NCBI GenBank assembly: GCA_963851385.1
Contig: CAWKPE010000010.1
Location: forward strand, 264,122-328,121
Reading direction: 5' to 3'
DNA: 64,000 nt
DNA from: CAWEFA01 sp963851385
GTDB taxonomy: Bacteria; Bacteroidota; Bacteroidia; Bacteroidales; DTGW01
Positions 1 to 8,917 of the stretch are shown here, in pieces (position 1 is the first letter of the stretch; each line of letters opens with the position of its first letter). The notes under the pieces are model-generated. The model had not been told where the DNA came from. It worked only from the letters and a program-made list of their open reading frames with translations, and ran no database searches. Position numbers and translations under genes: made by a program.

Positions 1-2
1 TT

Positions 3-854
3 GGTATGAGTTATGCTTTAAGTCCCAAACAGAATTTAAGTTTTGGTTATGGTTTACATGGCCAGATACAACCCCAATTAATATATTTTACACAAACTTT
101 GGTTGATACATTAAATAGAAAATATGTCCTTACTAATGAAAAATTAGGATTTTCGAAAAGTCGCCATTTCGTTTTGGGCTACGATTATTTAATTGCTCAA
201 AACCTCAGGATAAAAATTGAAACTTATTATCAATACCTTTTTAATATTCCGGTTGAACAAAGTCCATCATATTATAGTACGCTAAATTACGGGGCAGATT
301 TTTACAATCCAACAAATGACAGTCTTGTAAATAAGGGAATAGGCAAGAACATAGGTGTAGAATTTACGATAGAGAAATTTCTAAGTAATAACTTCTATTA
401 TTTACTTACAACTTCAATATATGATTCAAGATATCAGGGAAGCGACAAAATTTGGCGAAATACCGCCTTTAATGGTAATTACACTGTAAATTTTCTTGCA
501 GGTTATGAGATGCCTATAAAAAATAATGTTATGTCTTTTAATTTTAAAGTTGTTTCGGCTGGTGGTAAAAGATATATACCTATTGATCTAAATAAATCAA
601 TAGCAAAAGGAACAACAGTTTATGATTATAACAATGCTTATTCTAAAAAATTTGCTAATTACTTCATAATAGACCTTCATGTTTCATACAGGCAGAATTT
701 AAAAAAAGTTTCGCAGGAATGGTCAATTGATATTCAAAATTTAACTAACCATAATAACATATTGACCCAAAGATATAATGCTGAAAATAAAAAGATTGAG
801 GATATTTTACAAATGAAGTTTTTTCCAATAGGATCCTGGAAAATATATTTTTAA
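3..854 (+). CDS. TonB-dependent receptor, C-terminal part (5' end outside window)
   Basis: About 283 residues of an outer-membrane beta-barrel are present. The frame is open to the left edge, so the plug and N-terminal domains lie outside the window. The fragment is built of alternating polar/aromatic strands (LSFGYGLHG, FVLGYDYLI, VNFLAGYEMP) with a NLTNHNN turn near the end, and it closes on the aromatic residues KIYF, as Bacteroidota TonB receptors do. The next gene begins 17 bp downstream, so it probably heads the operon of SCP2-like, glycosyltransferase and LarC-like genes. It would import an unknown ligand across the outer membrane. Family assignment is from the barrel pattern only. Confidence 0.72.
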   Translation, partial: GMSYALSPKQNLSFGYGLHGQIQPQLIYFTQTLVDTLNRKYVLTNEKLGFSKSRHFVLGYDYLIAQNLRIKIETYYQYLFNIPVEQSPSYYSTLNYGADFYNPTNDSLVNKGIGKNIGVEFTIEKFLSNNFYYLLTTSIYDSRYQGSDKIWRNTAFNGNYTVNFLAGYEMPIKNNVMSFNFKVVSAGGKRYIPIDLNKSIAKGTTVYDYNNAYSKKFANYFIIDLHVSYRQNLKKVSQEWSIDIQNLTNHNNILTQRYNAENKKIEDILQMKFFPIGSWKIYF

Positions 855-871
855 TTATAAAATTAACTGAT

Positions 872-1939
872 ATGGAATTGGAACTCTTTTATAACAAAGA
901 GCTAACATATTATTTTTCCAAAATAATATGCGCTTTTAAACCAGAAGAATCCGATGGGATTAATGGTAAAATTTTGTATGAAATTGAAGGTGAATTTTAT
1001 GTTCTTGAAGTAAAAGACGGAAAATGTAATTATTGCAAAACCGAAACGGCAGTTGAAAATGATACTCATATAACTGTAAGTAAAAAAAAGTTTATTGAAT
1101 ATATGTTAGGATTATTATCTTTAAATAATTCATTTAAGGATAAGGATTTGAAAATAGAAGGTGATCTCGATGTGGCGGCATCAATGGAATTTATTTTTGA
1201 ACATCCGTTAAAAGCAGAAATTTGGTTCTATTTACTGGAAAATTCAATTATTATAGATGAAGTAAAAGGAGTTAACCATACTTTCTGTTTTGAGATTGAG
1301 AAGTGTAAAGAACAAGATTCAGATGGTTTTGAATTTATTATTGAAAACCCAATTGCATACAGGTATGCTTCAATTAATGAAAAAGGTTGTCAAATTACAC
1401 CAACTTCTATTTCAAAACCAGATGTTACAATTTCGGTAAAAGAGGAAGATATTATTTCATTTTTAAACGGAGAATTTTCTTTCTATGATGCTTTTTTGAA
1501 CGATAGAATAGAAATCGGTGGTATAAAAATATTAGCAACTGATTTTCCCCGCTTTTTTTATCCTGAAGTTTTTCCTAATAAAACAATCAAAAATTTAACG
1601 GCCGAAAATGTATTTAAAGTAATGCACAAAATGGTCGACGAAATACCAAAGCACATGGTTGGCTGCATAATTTTGTTTAGCATCACGGGGACAAACAGAA
1701 AAAACTATTTTGTAAATATTCAAGCTGATACTATTAAAATAAATAAAGATAACCCGGATAATAGAATAAATACCAGAATTGAGATGAGCGAAGATATTTT
1801 CTTAGAAATATGCAAAGACAAAATACATTTTGTCGATGCCTATTCCGAGGGAGAGATCTCGGTAAAAGGGAATAACAAGCTTGGAATGGATTTTAATAAT
1901 GTTTTAAAAGCAAGATTTAATTATGGAATCGAAAATTAA
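872..1939 (+). CDS. Triple SCP2-like (sterol-carrier-fold) protein
   Basis: This 355-residue protein has no signal peptide or membrane segment. Three modules of about 110 residues each carry the SCP2-type signature of a beta strand (ITVS, ISVK, IEMS), a helix, then a Gly-containing strand leading into a final helix: LKIEGDLDVAASMEF near residue 100, IEIGGIKILATDF near 220, ISVKGNNKLGMDF near 340. SCP2 folds bind lipids or other hydrophobic ligands. The same module is fused to the MFS transporter further downstream, so both probably handle the same hydrophobic product. The gene follows the receptor by 17 bp and overlaps the glycosyltransferase by 17 nt. The triple arrangement is seen directly; ligand binding is inference. 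Confidence 0.6.
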   Translation: MELELFYNKELTYYFSKIICAFKPEESDGINGKILYEIEGEFYVLEVKDGKCNYCKTETAVENDTHITVSKKKFIEYMLGLLSLNNSFKDKDLKIEGDLDVAASMEFIFEHPLKAEIWFYLLENSIIIDEVKGVNHTFCFEIEKCKEQDSDGFEFIIENPIAYRYASINEKGCQITPTSISKPDVTISVKEEDIISFLNGEFSFYDAFLNDRIEIGGIKILATDFPRFFYPEVFPNKTIKNLTAENVFKVMHKMVDEIPKHMVGCIILFSITGTNRKNYFVNIQADTIKINKDNPDNRINTRIEMSEDIFLEICKDKIHFVDAYSEGEISVKGNNKLGMDFNNVLKARFNYGIEN

Positions 1940-3146
1940 CATACTTTTTTCATGCAGTACTGTAGGTCTTAGTCATATTAAAAGAAATCTTCTATTAATT
2001 GAAGAATTTCATAACAATCCAAACTATAGCATTGATATTTTACTGTCAAAAAATTTAAATGACCACGAATCTTTAAAAAAATATAATGTATTGCCGGAAT
2101 CAATAGAATTAAAAAGTAACGGTCAAATCCATGATGAAGTACTTTCAAATGCTAAAACAGGAGATTGGGATCTCACGGAGTTTATCAGGTTAGATAGCAA
2201 ATTTCATAAGCATGACTGTGAAATAACGAATAAAGTACTAAAAAGAAAGAAGTACCATTTTGTTATTGCCGATGAAGCTTTCTGGTTTCTTACCGGATTA
2301 TCAATGGATTGGATAGAAAAGGATTTTACATTTATTTATTCCTCTGAATTTATAGGCATGATAAATATGAAACCTGATCCGAAAATAGATAATTATTACA
2401 GAATTAAAAATTTTGAGTTTTTGATGTCTACAAAAAAAATGGATCATTTCATTTATTATGGGAAAATACTTGACATTCCAGATATACCATTTGGGCGAAA
2501 CCTTCCAAATCAGAGAGAATGGGCCATTAAAAATTGTATTTTTGCATCACCTGAGTTGCCTCAAAAAACAAAGTCAGATAAAAATGATTTGCATTTAGAA
2601 TTATCAGTTCCATCCGATAAAAAAGTATATTTACTTATTGCATACTCTTCATCCAATGAATTTAATAAAAAGTTATATTCACTTGCTTTGGAGTGTTTTT
2701 TACTTATTAACAAAACGTCAGTTAACAACCATTTTATTTTTTATACTTTTAATGAATTTGTTACCGGACTTCCTTCCAATTTTCAACATGTAAAACCATC
2801 AAGCCATTTGTATAAATATATGCAGATAAGCGATTTTGTGATTTCACAGGCTGGCATATTGAAACTGTTAGAATTATTGGAGTTAAAGAAAAATTCAATA
2901 ATAATTCCTCATGATTATCACTTTGAACAGGAATATTGGATGAAAAGAAGAATATTATATACAACGGGCATTGAGCATTGCTTATTACGTGAGCTCACTC
3001 CCGAATCACTTTATGAAACAATCGTTAAACTTGAAAAAGATGAAGTAAGTGATCCTTTTTATGAAATGGACAGGAATAAAGGGAATATTATCAAAGACAT
3101 AATTTATTCTAAAAGTACAATTTACAATCCGATTAATATAGACTAA
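1923..3146 (+). CDS. Putative GT-B-fold glycosyltransferase (MurG/UGT-like)
   Basis: This 407-residue cytoplasmic protein has an N-terminal Rossmann-type start (INILFSCSTVGLSHIKRNLLL, approximately residues 5-25). The C-terminal half contains ISQAGILKLLELLELKKNSI followed by a His-Phe-Glu-Gln segment, resembling the nucleotide-sugar-binding block of MurG/UDP-glycosyltransferases. It overlaps the upstream gene by 17 nt and its stop overlaps the next start by one base (TAATG), implying translational coupling. A transfer of a sugar to the product handled by this operon is plausible. Neither donor nor acceptor can be read from sequence, and a non-catalytic GT-B protein cannot be excluded. Confidence 0.55.
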   Translation: MESKINILFSCSTVGLSHIKRNLLLIEEFHNNPNYSIDILLSKNLNDHESLKKYNVLPESIELKSNGQIHDEVLSNAKTGDWDLTEFIRLDSKFHKHDCEITNKVLKRKKYHFVIADEAFWFLTGLSMDWIEKDFTFIYSSEFIGMINMKPDPKIDNYYRIKNFEFLMSTKKMDHFIYYGKILDIPDIPFGRNLPNQREWAIKNCIFASPELPQKTKSDKNDLHLELSVPSDKKVYLLIAYSSSNEFNKKLYSLALECFLLINKTSVNNHFIFYTFNEFVTGLPSNFQHVKPSSHLYKYMQISDFVISQAGILKLLELLELKKNSIIIPHDYHFEQEYWMKRRILYTTGIEHCLLRELTPESLYETIVKLEKDEVSDPFYEMDRNKGNIIKDIIYSKSTIYNPINID

Positions 3147-3634
3147 TGATTGATATTATCAATATCAGCAAAAATGTTTTAATATTTTCCTCGTTAGACA
3201 GGATAACAAGTGAAACTATACCACATCTATACGATGTTTTTATAAACAGTGGAGCAAAAAATATAAATATTATTCCATCTATTGGGAAAAAAGGGCGGCC
3301 AAATTATTTGATTTTTATAGATTTTCCAAACGAACGGTACCATGCCATCATTGAGGTGCTGGTTAAACATGCCAAGTCTACTGGCTGGTATGTTTTAAGT
3401 AAAGAGCACCAACATGTTAAAATTAATGAAGGGGAATTTGAAGGTTCCTTTCAAATTGATGGACAAGAAAAAAAATACAGCGTAAAATATAAACTGATAA
3501 ATTCTCATGAATTTATTGATGTTTTTCTTGAATATGAAGATTGTCACAGTTTGTTCATGAAATACCCTTTGCATTTTAAAACATTAGATAATTTGCAAAA
3601 CCAAATAACCAATCTAATTAAATCAAAATTATAA
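3146..3634 (+). CDS. Stand-alone LarC C-terminal-domain-like protein (DUF111-related)
   Basis: This 162-residue protein matches the C-terminal half of LarC, the CTP-dependent nickel-inserting cyclometallase of nickel-pincer cofactor synthesis. The shared features, in order, are an acidic/hydroxyl N-terminal helix (RITSETIPHLYDVFINSGAK), a strand leading to KKGRPNYLIFIDFP (LarC family: MKKxRPGxLLxVL), then a helix and a WYVL strand where LarC has TLGVR. The LarC N-terminal domain is absent and no neighbour supplies it, nor are LarA, LarB or LarE present here. Its start overlaps the upstream stop by one base and its stop overlaps the following ATG likewise. A metal-insertion or organometallic role is inference from the family. 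Confidence 0.6.
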   Translation: MIDIINISKNVLIFSSLDRITSETIPHLYDVFINSGAKNINIIPSIGKKGRPNYLIFIDFPNERYHAIIEVLVKHAKSTGWYVLSKEHQHVKINEGEFEGSFQIDGQEKKYSVKYKLINSHEFIDVFLEYEDCHSLFMKYPLHFKTLDNLQNQITNLIKSKL

Positions 3635-5418
3635 TGAAAGAAATTCTCGCTGCTATTAAAGGTGCAACCCACCAATTATCAATAATGACCAATGATAGAA
3701 TTGATGCAATGTCTGGGTCAAATGGCACTCTTAATATTGCAGTTTTGACACTTCTCGATGCTGTTACTGAAGAATTAATAAATGGTAATGATTTATCCCT
3801 ATCATTCAAAAACTCAAAAAACATTCAGTTAGAATATACCATAGAACGGTTGTTGAAATTAACCGATTATCTTGATGTTGACAGGGCAAATGCAAGCTTT
3901 ATCATTGCTTTGGTGCTTTATATTTCAGGCACAGATCCACGGGCTGGAGTTCCAGCCGGCAACCGTAAATTAGGCGCTTTATGTAGAATTAAGGCGGGTG
4001 TTCCAAGGGGAAGTGCCGTGAACATTACTTCGCCAAAATTTGGAAATAAAATTACAGCTTTCCCAGGTGTAATGAAATTGTACGACTATTTACTAAAGGA
4101 AGGCTTAACTTCAATAAATGGCAGGGATATACCAATAGCTACAATTGGCACAATATACATGCACAGTATATTGGGTGAAGATATTGTACTGCCCGAAATA
4201 ATTATAAAAGGGACAAAAATAGTACTTGACGCTTTACAGGAATCAATGAACAAAATGGCTATGATGATGTATGAAGGAATGGCCGACAAAATATCCTGCG
4301 CAATTATGGCTGCTGCAATAATGCTCGAAACTGTGCACCCCGATGCAAATACTAAATACAAAGATGAATATATTCCTTCATCACATTTGGTAGGTAAAAT
4401 TGCCGTCGAACATCTTGGATTACCCGAAAAGCTTCATACTATAATTTCGAATGAGGAGTGGGACACTGGTGAAATCATTGGTGACCTTGGCTTAATACTG
4501 AAAGATAGCGGATGTATTTCAGTAATTGCCATGATGTGCCTTGCAGAATTATTTACTATGTTCCGCGAATGGTTGGTATGGACAGCCGGGCCAACAGTAA
4601 CGCCAATTGCAAGCCTTGGTGGTGAAGCCTGGGTTGCTATGCGTATACTTTCTCAAAACAAAGGGGACATTCATTCTACTGCAGAAACATTTAAAGTATT
4701 TCGCGATCATTGGTTCGATCCTGAAATTGGGAAACTGGCTCTTTATTTAATCGTAAATAAAACAAAAGAAATAACAAATGGTCCGGTAATTCAAACCCTT
4801 CAACTCATTACTGAACCTGCATTTATCTGGTCGGTTAGCAGGAAAGCATCAAAGTCTTTTCAACTTTTTACCGAAGGTAAAACAATGGCAGAAGTTGTAG
4901 GCTATTTTGAAAATGAAAGGAAAACAAGGGTAGAAAAATCTGTTGAAAAATTTTGCTCCGATTACTTTAAAAAAGAAATTGAACTAAAGCTTTTAAAAGC
5001 AGAGCCCTTGGGAAGAATTGCAAAGAAGGGTGAAGGAATGGGCAAGTTTTGGTCCATTGATCCGGATGTTGACATAAAAGTTACAATTGAAGGGAAAGAG
5101 TACTTACTTGAAAAGCTTGGCCAAAAGTGGATTCCAGAATATGCTCAAAATATGATAACCGATGAAAACGAAAAAATTGCAGTTGTGTGTGCTGCATTTT
5201 TGGTACAGGACTTATCATATTCAGGGGTAGTAATATTTAACATTACAATACCTGTGTGCGTTGCTACAGCAATGGGATTAGGCGTTATTGAAAAGCTTGC
5301 AGGTACAGCATGCGATGCAGCCTATTTAACAGGAGGGATACCCGGCGCAAAGTTAAAAGCAGTAAAGGCAGCTAAAATGACTGATTTTATTTATAAAAAC
5401 CAACCTGATTATTTATAA
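3634..5418 (+). CDS. Unrecognised 594-residue enzyme-like protein
   Basis: I do not recognise this family. It is a soluble, mostly helical protein with no signal peptide. Conserved-looking segments are DPRAGVPAGNRKLGALCRIK near residue 110, GVPRGSAVNITSPKFG near 130, a His/Glu-rich helical centre, and a Gly/Ala-rich C-terminus (AGTACDAAYLTGGIPGAKL) that looks like a cofactor or substrate loop. Its start overlaps the LarC-like stop by one base, so it is translationally coupled to it and is the best candidate partner of that protein. Function unknown. It lacks the motifs of LarA or of the LarC N-terminal domain. Confidence 0.65.
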   Translation: MKEILAAIKGATHQLSIMTNDRIDAMSGSNGTLNIAVLTLLDAVTEELINGNDLSLSFKNSKNIQLEYTIERLLKLTDYLDVDRANASFIIALVLYISGTDPRAGVPAGNRKLGALCRIKAGVPRGSAVNITSPKFGNKITAFPGVMKLYDYLLKEGLTSINGRDIPIATIGTIYMHSILGEDIVLPEIIIKGTKIVLDALQESMNKMAMMMYEGMADKISCAIMAAAIMLETVHPDANTKYKDEYIPSSHLVGKIAVEHLGLPEKLHTIISNEEWDTGEIIGDLGLILKDSGCISVIAMMCLAELFTMFREWLVWTAGPTVTPIASLGGEAWVAMRILSQNKGDIHSTAETFKVFRDHWFDPEIGKLALYLIVNKTKEITNGPVIQTLQLITEPAFIWSVSRKASKSFQLFTEGKTMAEVVGYFENERKTRVEKSVEKFCSDYFKKEIELKLLKAEPLGRIAKKGEGMGKFWSIDPDVDIKVTIEGKEYLLEKLGQKWIPEYAQNMITDENEKIAVVCAAFLVQDLSYSGVVIFNITIPVCVATAMGLGVIEKLAGTACDAAYLTGGIPGAKLKAVKAAKMTDFIYKNQPDYL

Positions 5419-5425
5419 ATTTAAA

Positions 5426-5638
5426 ATGAAGAATAACACATTTTTTTCTGGCTGCGACAATGATTCGGAATATGGCAAATCACCCGCTCCAGATATAAAT
5501 ATTGCAATTAGTTCAGGCAATTCTGAAACTGTTTGGAATGAGTTATACTGCAGTTTTACCGCCCAATTAAAAGGTGTCAGTTTACTAATAATACGAAAAA
5601 CTTACTTTGAGGCAAAGAGTTATTATGGCTTAACATAG
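5426..5638 (+). pseudogene. Truncated DsrE-like gene remnant
   Basis: A 70-codon frame starts 7 bp after the preceding stop. Its first 50 residues match the DsrE-like protein encoded near 16.2-16.57 kb: FSGCDNDSEYGKSPAPD against FSGCEGASAFDKSSSPD, and SGNSETVWNEL against SSDAETVWNAL. The match ends where the paralogue continues with VIFIVGKALDV; here the frame runs into unrelated sequence and stops. The signal peptide is also missing. It is best read as a decayed or truncated copy, although a short expressed peptide cannot be ruled out. Confidence 0.5.
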
Positions 5639-5873
5639 CTTGTGTTTTTAGTTATAATGTGCAGATTAAGAAAAACATAAAAAGTGAACTATCTCACACA
5701 TAATTGTGCCTATACTCACATAAATATATGTAAAACATAGCTATAATAAAGATATTTTTGAAACAATTCATTAATTGAACTGATAAAAATATAAGATATA
5801 ATAAAAGGAACAAAATTGAGGACCAATCCTATATTTTTAAAGTAACCAATATTATTGAAAAGAGAATATATAT
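5639..5873. other. Intergenic region before MFS-SCP2 gene
   Basis: 235 bp of very AT-rich DNA with no convincing reading frame. It separates the coupled receptor-to-594-residue operon and DsrE remnant from the exporter gene, and so probably carries that gene's own promoter, but I see no clear TTG/TAnnTTTG pair. Confidence 0.3.
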
Positions 5874-7931
5874 ATGATGAAAGATACTAATAAAACTAAT
5901 TTAAATCTACCTTTCCTTTTTACCGGGAAATTCGTCTCTGAATTAGGAAATGGTATTTACTTTATTGCTTTAAGCTGGTTTGTTCTATCCAGAGTTAATG
6001 GCATTGCTGAATTTGGCCTTTTGATGGTTATCAATGCCCTGCCCGCGCTTTTGGTAGCACCAATAGGAGGTATCATTATTGACAGGTATCACAAAAAATA
6101 TGTTTTAGTGTTTTGTGATATTACGCAAAGTCTGATATTTTCCTTGCTTGTCTTTTTTTATTTTTTTAATGGCGTAAGCTTCGGGATTTTAGCTATTGTT
6201 TGCGTCCTGAATGGAATTATAAAAACAATTTATGAACCCGCTGTAAAAGCAACTTTACCTCTTTTAGTTCCTGAAACGGAATTACAAAAGATAAATTCAA
6301 TGAATGCGGCTATCGGTTCATTTACAAATCTTCTTGGTATGTTCATGGGAGGTTTAATTGTAGCTTTTTTTGGAGTCATCGGATGTTTTATTTTCAATTC
6401 TGCAAGCTTTTTATTTTCGGCTGTATGTGAATCATTGATCAGGATGAAAAAGCAGCAGCTATTAAAAACTTTTTACAATTTAAAATCTCTTATACAAGAT
6501 ATACGAATTGGTTTTAATAATTCTTTTTCAACACGGGATTTGTCGCTTGTTTTTGTTTTTTCTTTGATTCTTACATTATTCGTTATGCCTTCAGGGTATT
6601 TACTATTCCCAATTGTTTTAAAAAATATTTTCAAATTTAAAGAGTCTTTATTTGGTATTATTCAGGCAGGTTTCCCTGCCGGGATAATTTTAGGAGCCAT
6701 AATTATAATGCTTTCAAAAAGTACTGATATAAAATCTCCAATAAAGTATTTTATTGCAGCAGCCTTCGGTATGAGTTCAGTTCTAATCATGTGGGCTTTG
6801 CTCATTAATCTTGGCAGCAACTCCATTGTGCTCAATTCCATTTTATTCGGCTTTTCTGTAATGATAATGGGTGTTATTAGTGTTGTAGTGGCAGTAAAGT
6901 CAACCACATTTATCCAAAGAGTAATTGATAAAAATATTTTAGGGAAAGTGCTTTCGATACAAGAATTAGCATATACAGCAATCGTACCAATTGGCTTACT
7001 TATTTTTAATTTTTTAATCGGCGGTTTTAATATAATTGAAAACCCAAAGAGTATTAAAAATATCTTTTATGTTCTGGGTATTGTTATTCCTGTTATATTC
7101 TTCATTATACTGATTATAAGCAGGGAGATATCCAAACGAAAAAGTAGTCGTAAAAAGAGGGAAACACTTAATTTATTTAAGAAGAAGGATTATATAAAAA
7201 TAATGCTGGATGAGGAATTATCATATTATTTTAAAAAAATGGAAGAATTATATCTTCCGGATGATAACGGGGATGTCCATGGTATTCTCAAAATGGTTAT
7301 AAATACAGGAGAAGTAGTAGAAGAATGGTTTTTAAATTTAAATGGAAAAGAATGCCTGGCAAACAAAACGCCATGTGAAAATTATAATACCAAATTGACT
7401 TTATCCAAAGAGACATTTATAAAAACATTTTTTGGTCTTGAATCTAAGGAAAAGTCTTATAATACAGGCGAAGTTGTTGTTGAAGGCGATTTGGATTTTG
7501 CGGCTTTTTTAATTATTTGTTTTCCGAAATCGTACGTGTATGACATGTGGTTTTTCTCTTTGGAACAAATAGTGAATCAGAAGAAATTAAAAAACAAATC
7601 GATAGTATATAAATTCAATATCGAAAATAGTCCAGAGCAAATTTCAGATGATGAACTTTCGGAACCAATGATACTTGCTGCGGATGAAGATATTTCAACA
7701 CGATTTATCATAATAAAAGATAACGACTGCAAAGTATTACGAAACAATCAAACAGAAATTAATGAAACCGTTAATATCTTTTTTAAGGACATTGAATTAA
7801 TCAATTTCATTAAAGGATCTGTTACCTGGGACGAATTGATTAATCAATCGAAAGTGGAAACTAACGATCTATCAAAGAAGCTGGTAGAATTTAACGAATT
7901 GTTTTATATTGAACAAATGGCTCTTAACTAA
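5874..7931 (+). CDS. MFS exporter fused to C-terminal SCP2-like modules
   Basis: Residues 1-420 are a major facilitator with about 12 hydrophobic segments, in the style of the EntS/DHA3 drug and siderophore exporters (FTGKFVSELGNGIYFIALSW at the start, GGIIIDRYHKK in the loop 2-3 position). After a basic linker (SKRKSSRKKRE), residues 440-685 carry two SCP2-like modules; VVVEGDLDFAAFLIICFP is the counterpart of the LKIEGDLDVAASMEFIF segment of the 355-residue operon protein. The second module is degenerate. A fused cytosolic lipid-carrier domain suggests that a hydrophobic product is handed to the transporter for export, or that the carrier senses it. Two adjacent ATG codons are possible starts. 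Confidence 0.72.
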   Translation: MMKDTNKTNLNLPFLFTGKFVSELGNGIYFIALSWFVLSRVNGIAEFGLLMVINALPALLVAPIGGIIIDRYHKKYVLVFCDITQSLIFSLLVFFYFFNGVSFGILAIVCVLNGIIKTIYEPAVKATLPLLVPETELQKINSMNAAIGSFTNLLGMFMGGLIVAFFGVIGCFIFNSASFLFSAVCESLIRMKKQQLLKTFYNLKSLIQDIRIGFNNSFSTRDLSLVFVFSLILTLFVMPSGYLLFPIVLKNIFKFKESLFGIIQAGFPAGIILGAIIIMLSKSTDIKSPIKYFIAAAFGMSSVLIMWALLINLGSNSIVLNSILFGFSVMIMGVISVVVAVKSTTFIQRVIDKNILGKVLSIQELAYTAIVPIGLLIFNFLIGGFNIIENPKSIKNIFYVLGIVIPVIFFIILIISREISKRKSSRKKRETLNLFKKKDYIKIMLDEELSYYFKKMEELYLPDDNGDVHGILKMVINTGEVVEEWFLNLNGKECLANKTPCENYNTKLTLSKETFIKTFFGLESKEKSYNTGEVVVEGDLDFAAFLIICFPKSYVYDMWFFSLEQIVNQKKLKNKSIVYKFNIENSPEQISDDELSEPMILAADEDISTRFIIIKDNDCKVLRNNQTEINETVNIFFKDIELINFIKGSVTWDELINQSKVETNDLSKKLVEFNELFYIEQMALN

Positions 7932-8076
7932 TAGAAGAAGAAAATGTGAAAAATTAATCGGATTATAGACCCACCCGGCAAGCTCTAATTGATTAGTTGC
8001 TGCATATCCGTTTTATTTTTTTGATAAATTAAAAGCATGCACATAAAAAATCAAGTGAAAATCGAAAATAAATCAT

Positions 8077-8772
8077 ATGGAAAAGAATCCACTTGTTAGT
8101 TGCGTTATGGTGACCAAAAATCCTAAACGTTGGGAATTTTTGAAAAGATCAATTCTCCAATTTGTTCAACAGACTTATCAAAATAAGCAGCTTGTCATCG
8201 TCTGTGATGACGTAAAAGAGTATAATGATAAAATAGCTGATTTTATTAAGGATAAGAATAATATTAAACTTAGCGTTGTTGAATATAAAGAAGGAGATCA
8301 ACCATTTTCATTAGGATATTTGCGGAACGTTTCTTTAGATAACTCAGATGGAGACTACATAATGCAATGGGATGATGATGATTTGTATCATGAAAGCCGT
8401 ATTGAAGCGCAAATGGATGCATTACAAAAGAATAGTAGGGACATTTGCCTTTTACAGGATTTAATGCTTAAGTTGAAGGATAACGAACCCATCAAAATCC
8501 GATATCCTTTATTAGAGAATTTACCACAGGGCCATCCAGGTACCATCCTTTTTAAACGTACAGATATTAGGTATAAACCAGTAGGTAAAGAAGAAGATAA
8601 ATTTTTTCTTGCAGATTTACTTAATAATGGTTACTCTTATATATTAATCGAAGGACAGCATCATCTATATACATATTGCTATCAAGGTGAAAATACTTTT
8701 GGATATTCTCATTTTTTAGTTCTAAAAAATTGGCAAAATAAAGCCATTAACTTTAAGCTTTCTTATAAATAA
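8077..8772 (+). CDS. Family 2 glycosyltransferase
   Basis: This 231-residue GT-A-fold protein opens with PLVSCVMVTKNPKRWEFLKR, typical of family 2 enzymes. SLGYLRNVSLDNSDGDYIM precedes the acidic metal-binding run MQWDDDDLY near residue 95. The protein is short, as expected for a single catalytic domain with no membrane anchor, and the C-terminal half is less conserved. It follows the exporter by 145 bp on the same strand, so it may belong to the same pathway as the GT-B-like enzyme upstream. The acceptor is unknown. Confidence 0.75.
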   Translation: MEKNPLVSCVMVTKNPKRWEFLKRSILQFVQQTYQNKQLVIVCDDVKEYNDKIADFIKDKNNIKLSVVEYKEGDQPFSLGYLRNVSLDNSDGDYIMQWDDDDLYHESRIEAQMDALQKNSRDICLLQDLMLKLKDNEPIKIRYPLLENLPQGHPGTILFKRTDIRYKPVGKEEDKFFLADLLNNGYSYILIEGQHHLYTYCYQGENTFGYSHFLVLKNWQNKAINFKLSYK

Positions 8773-8917
8773 GATTAGAATATTATATCTGTCCGAAATA
8801 TCAGTTCAGCAAATCAATAAGAATTAGGGTATGTTGACCCGAATGGTCATCTTAAAAATAATTTGTCACAGACCATTAGTAGATGTTAGCTATAAAAGAA
8901 GATTAAATTAAGTTTAT

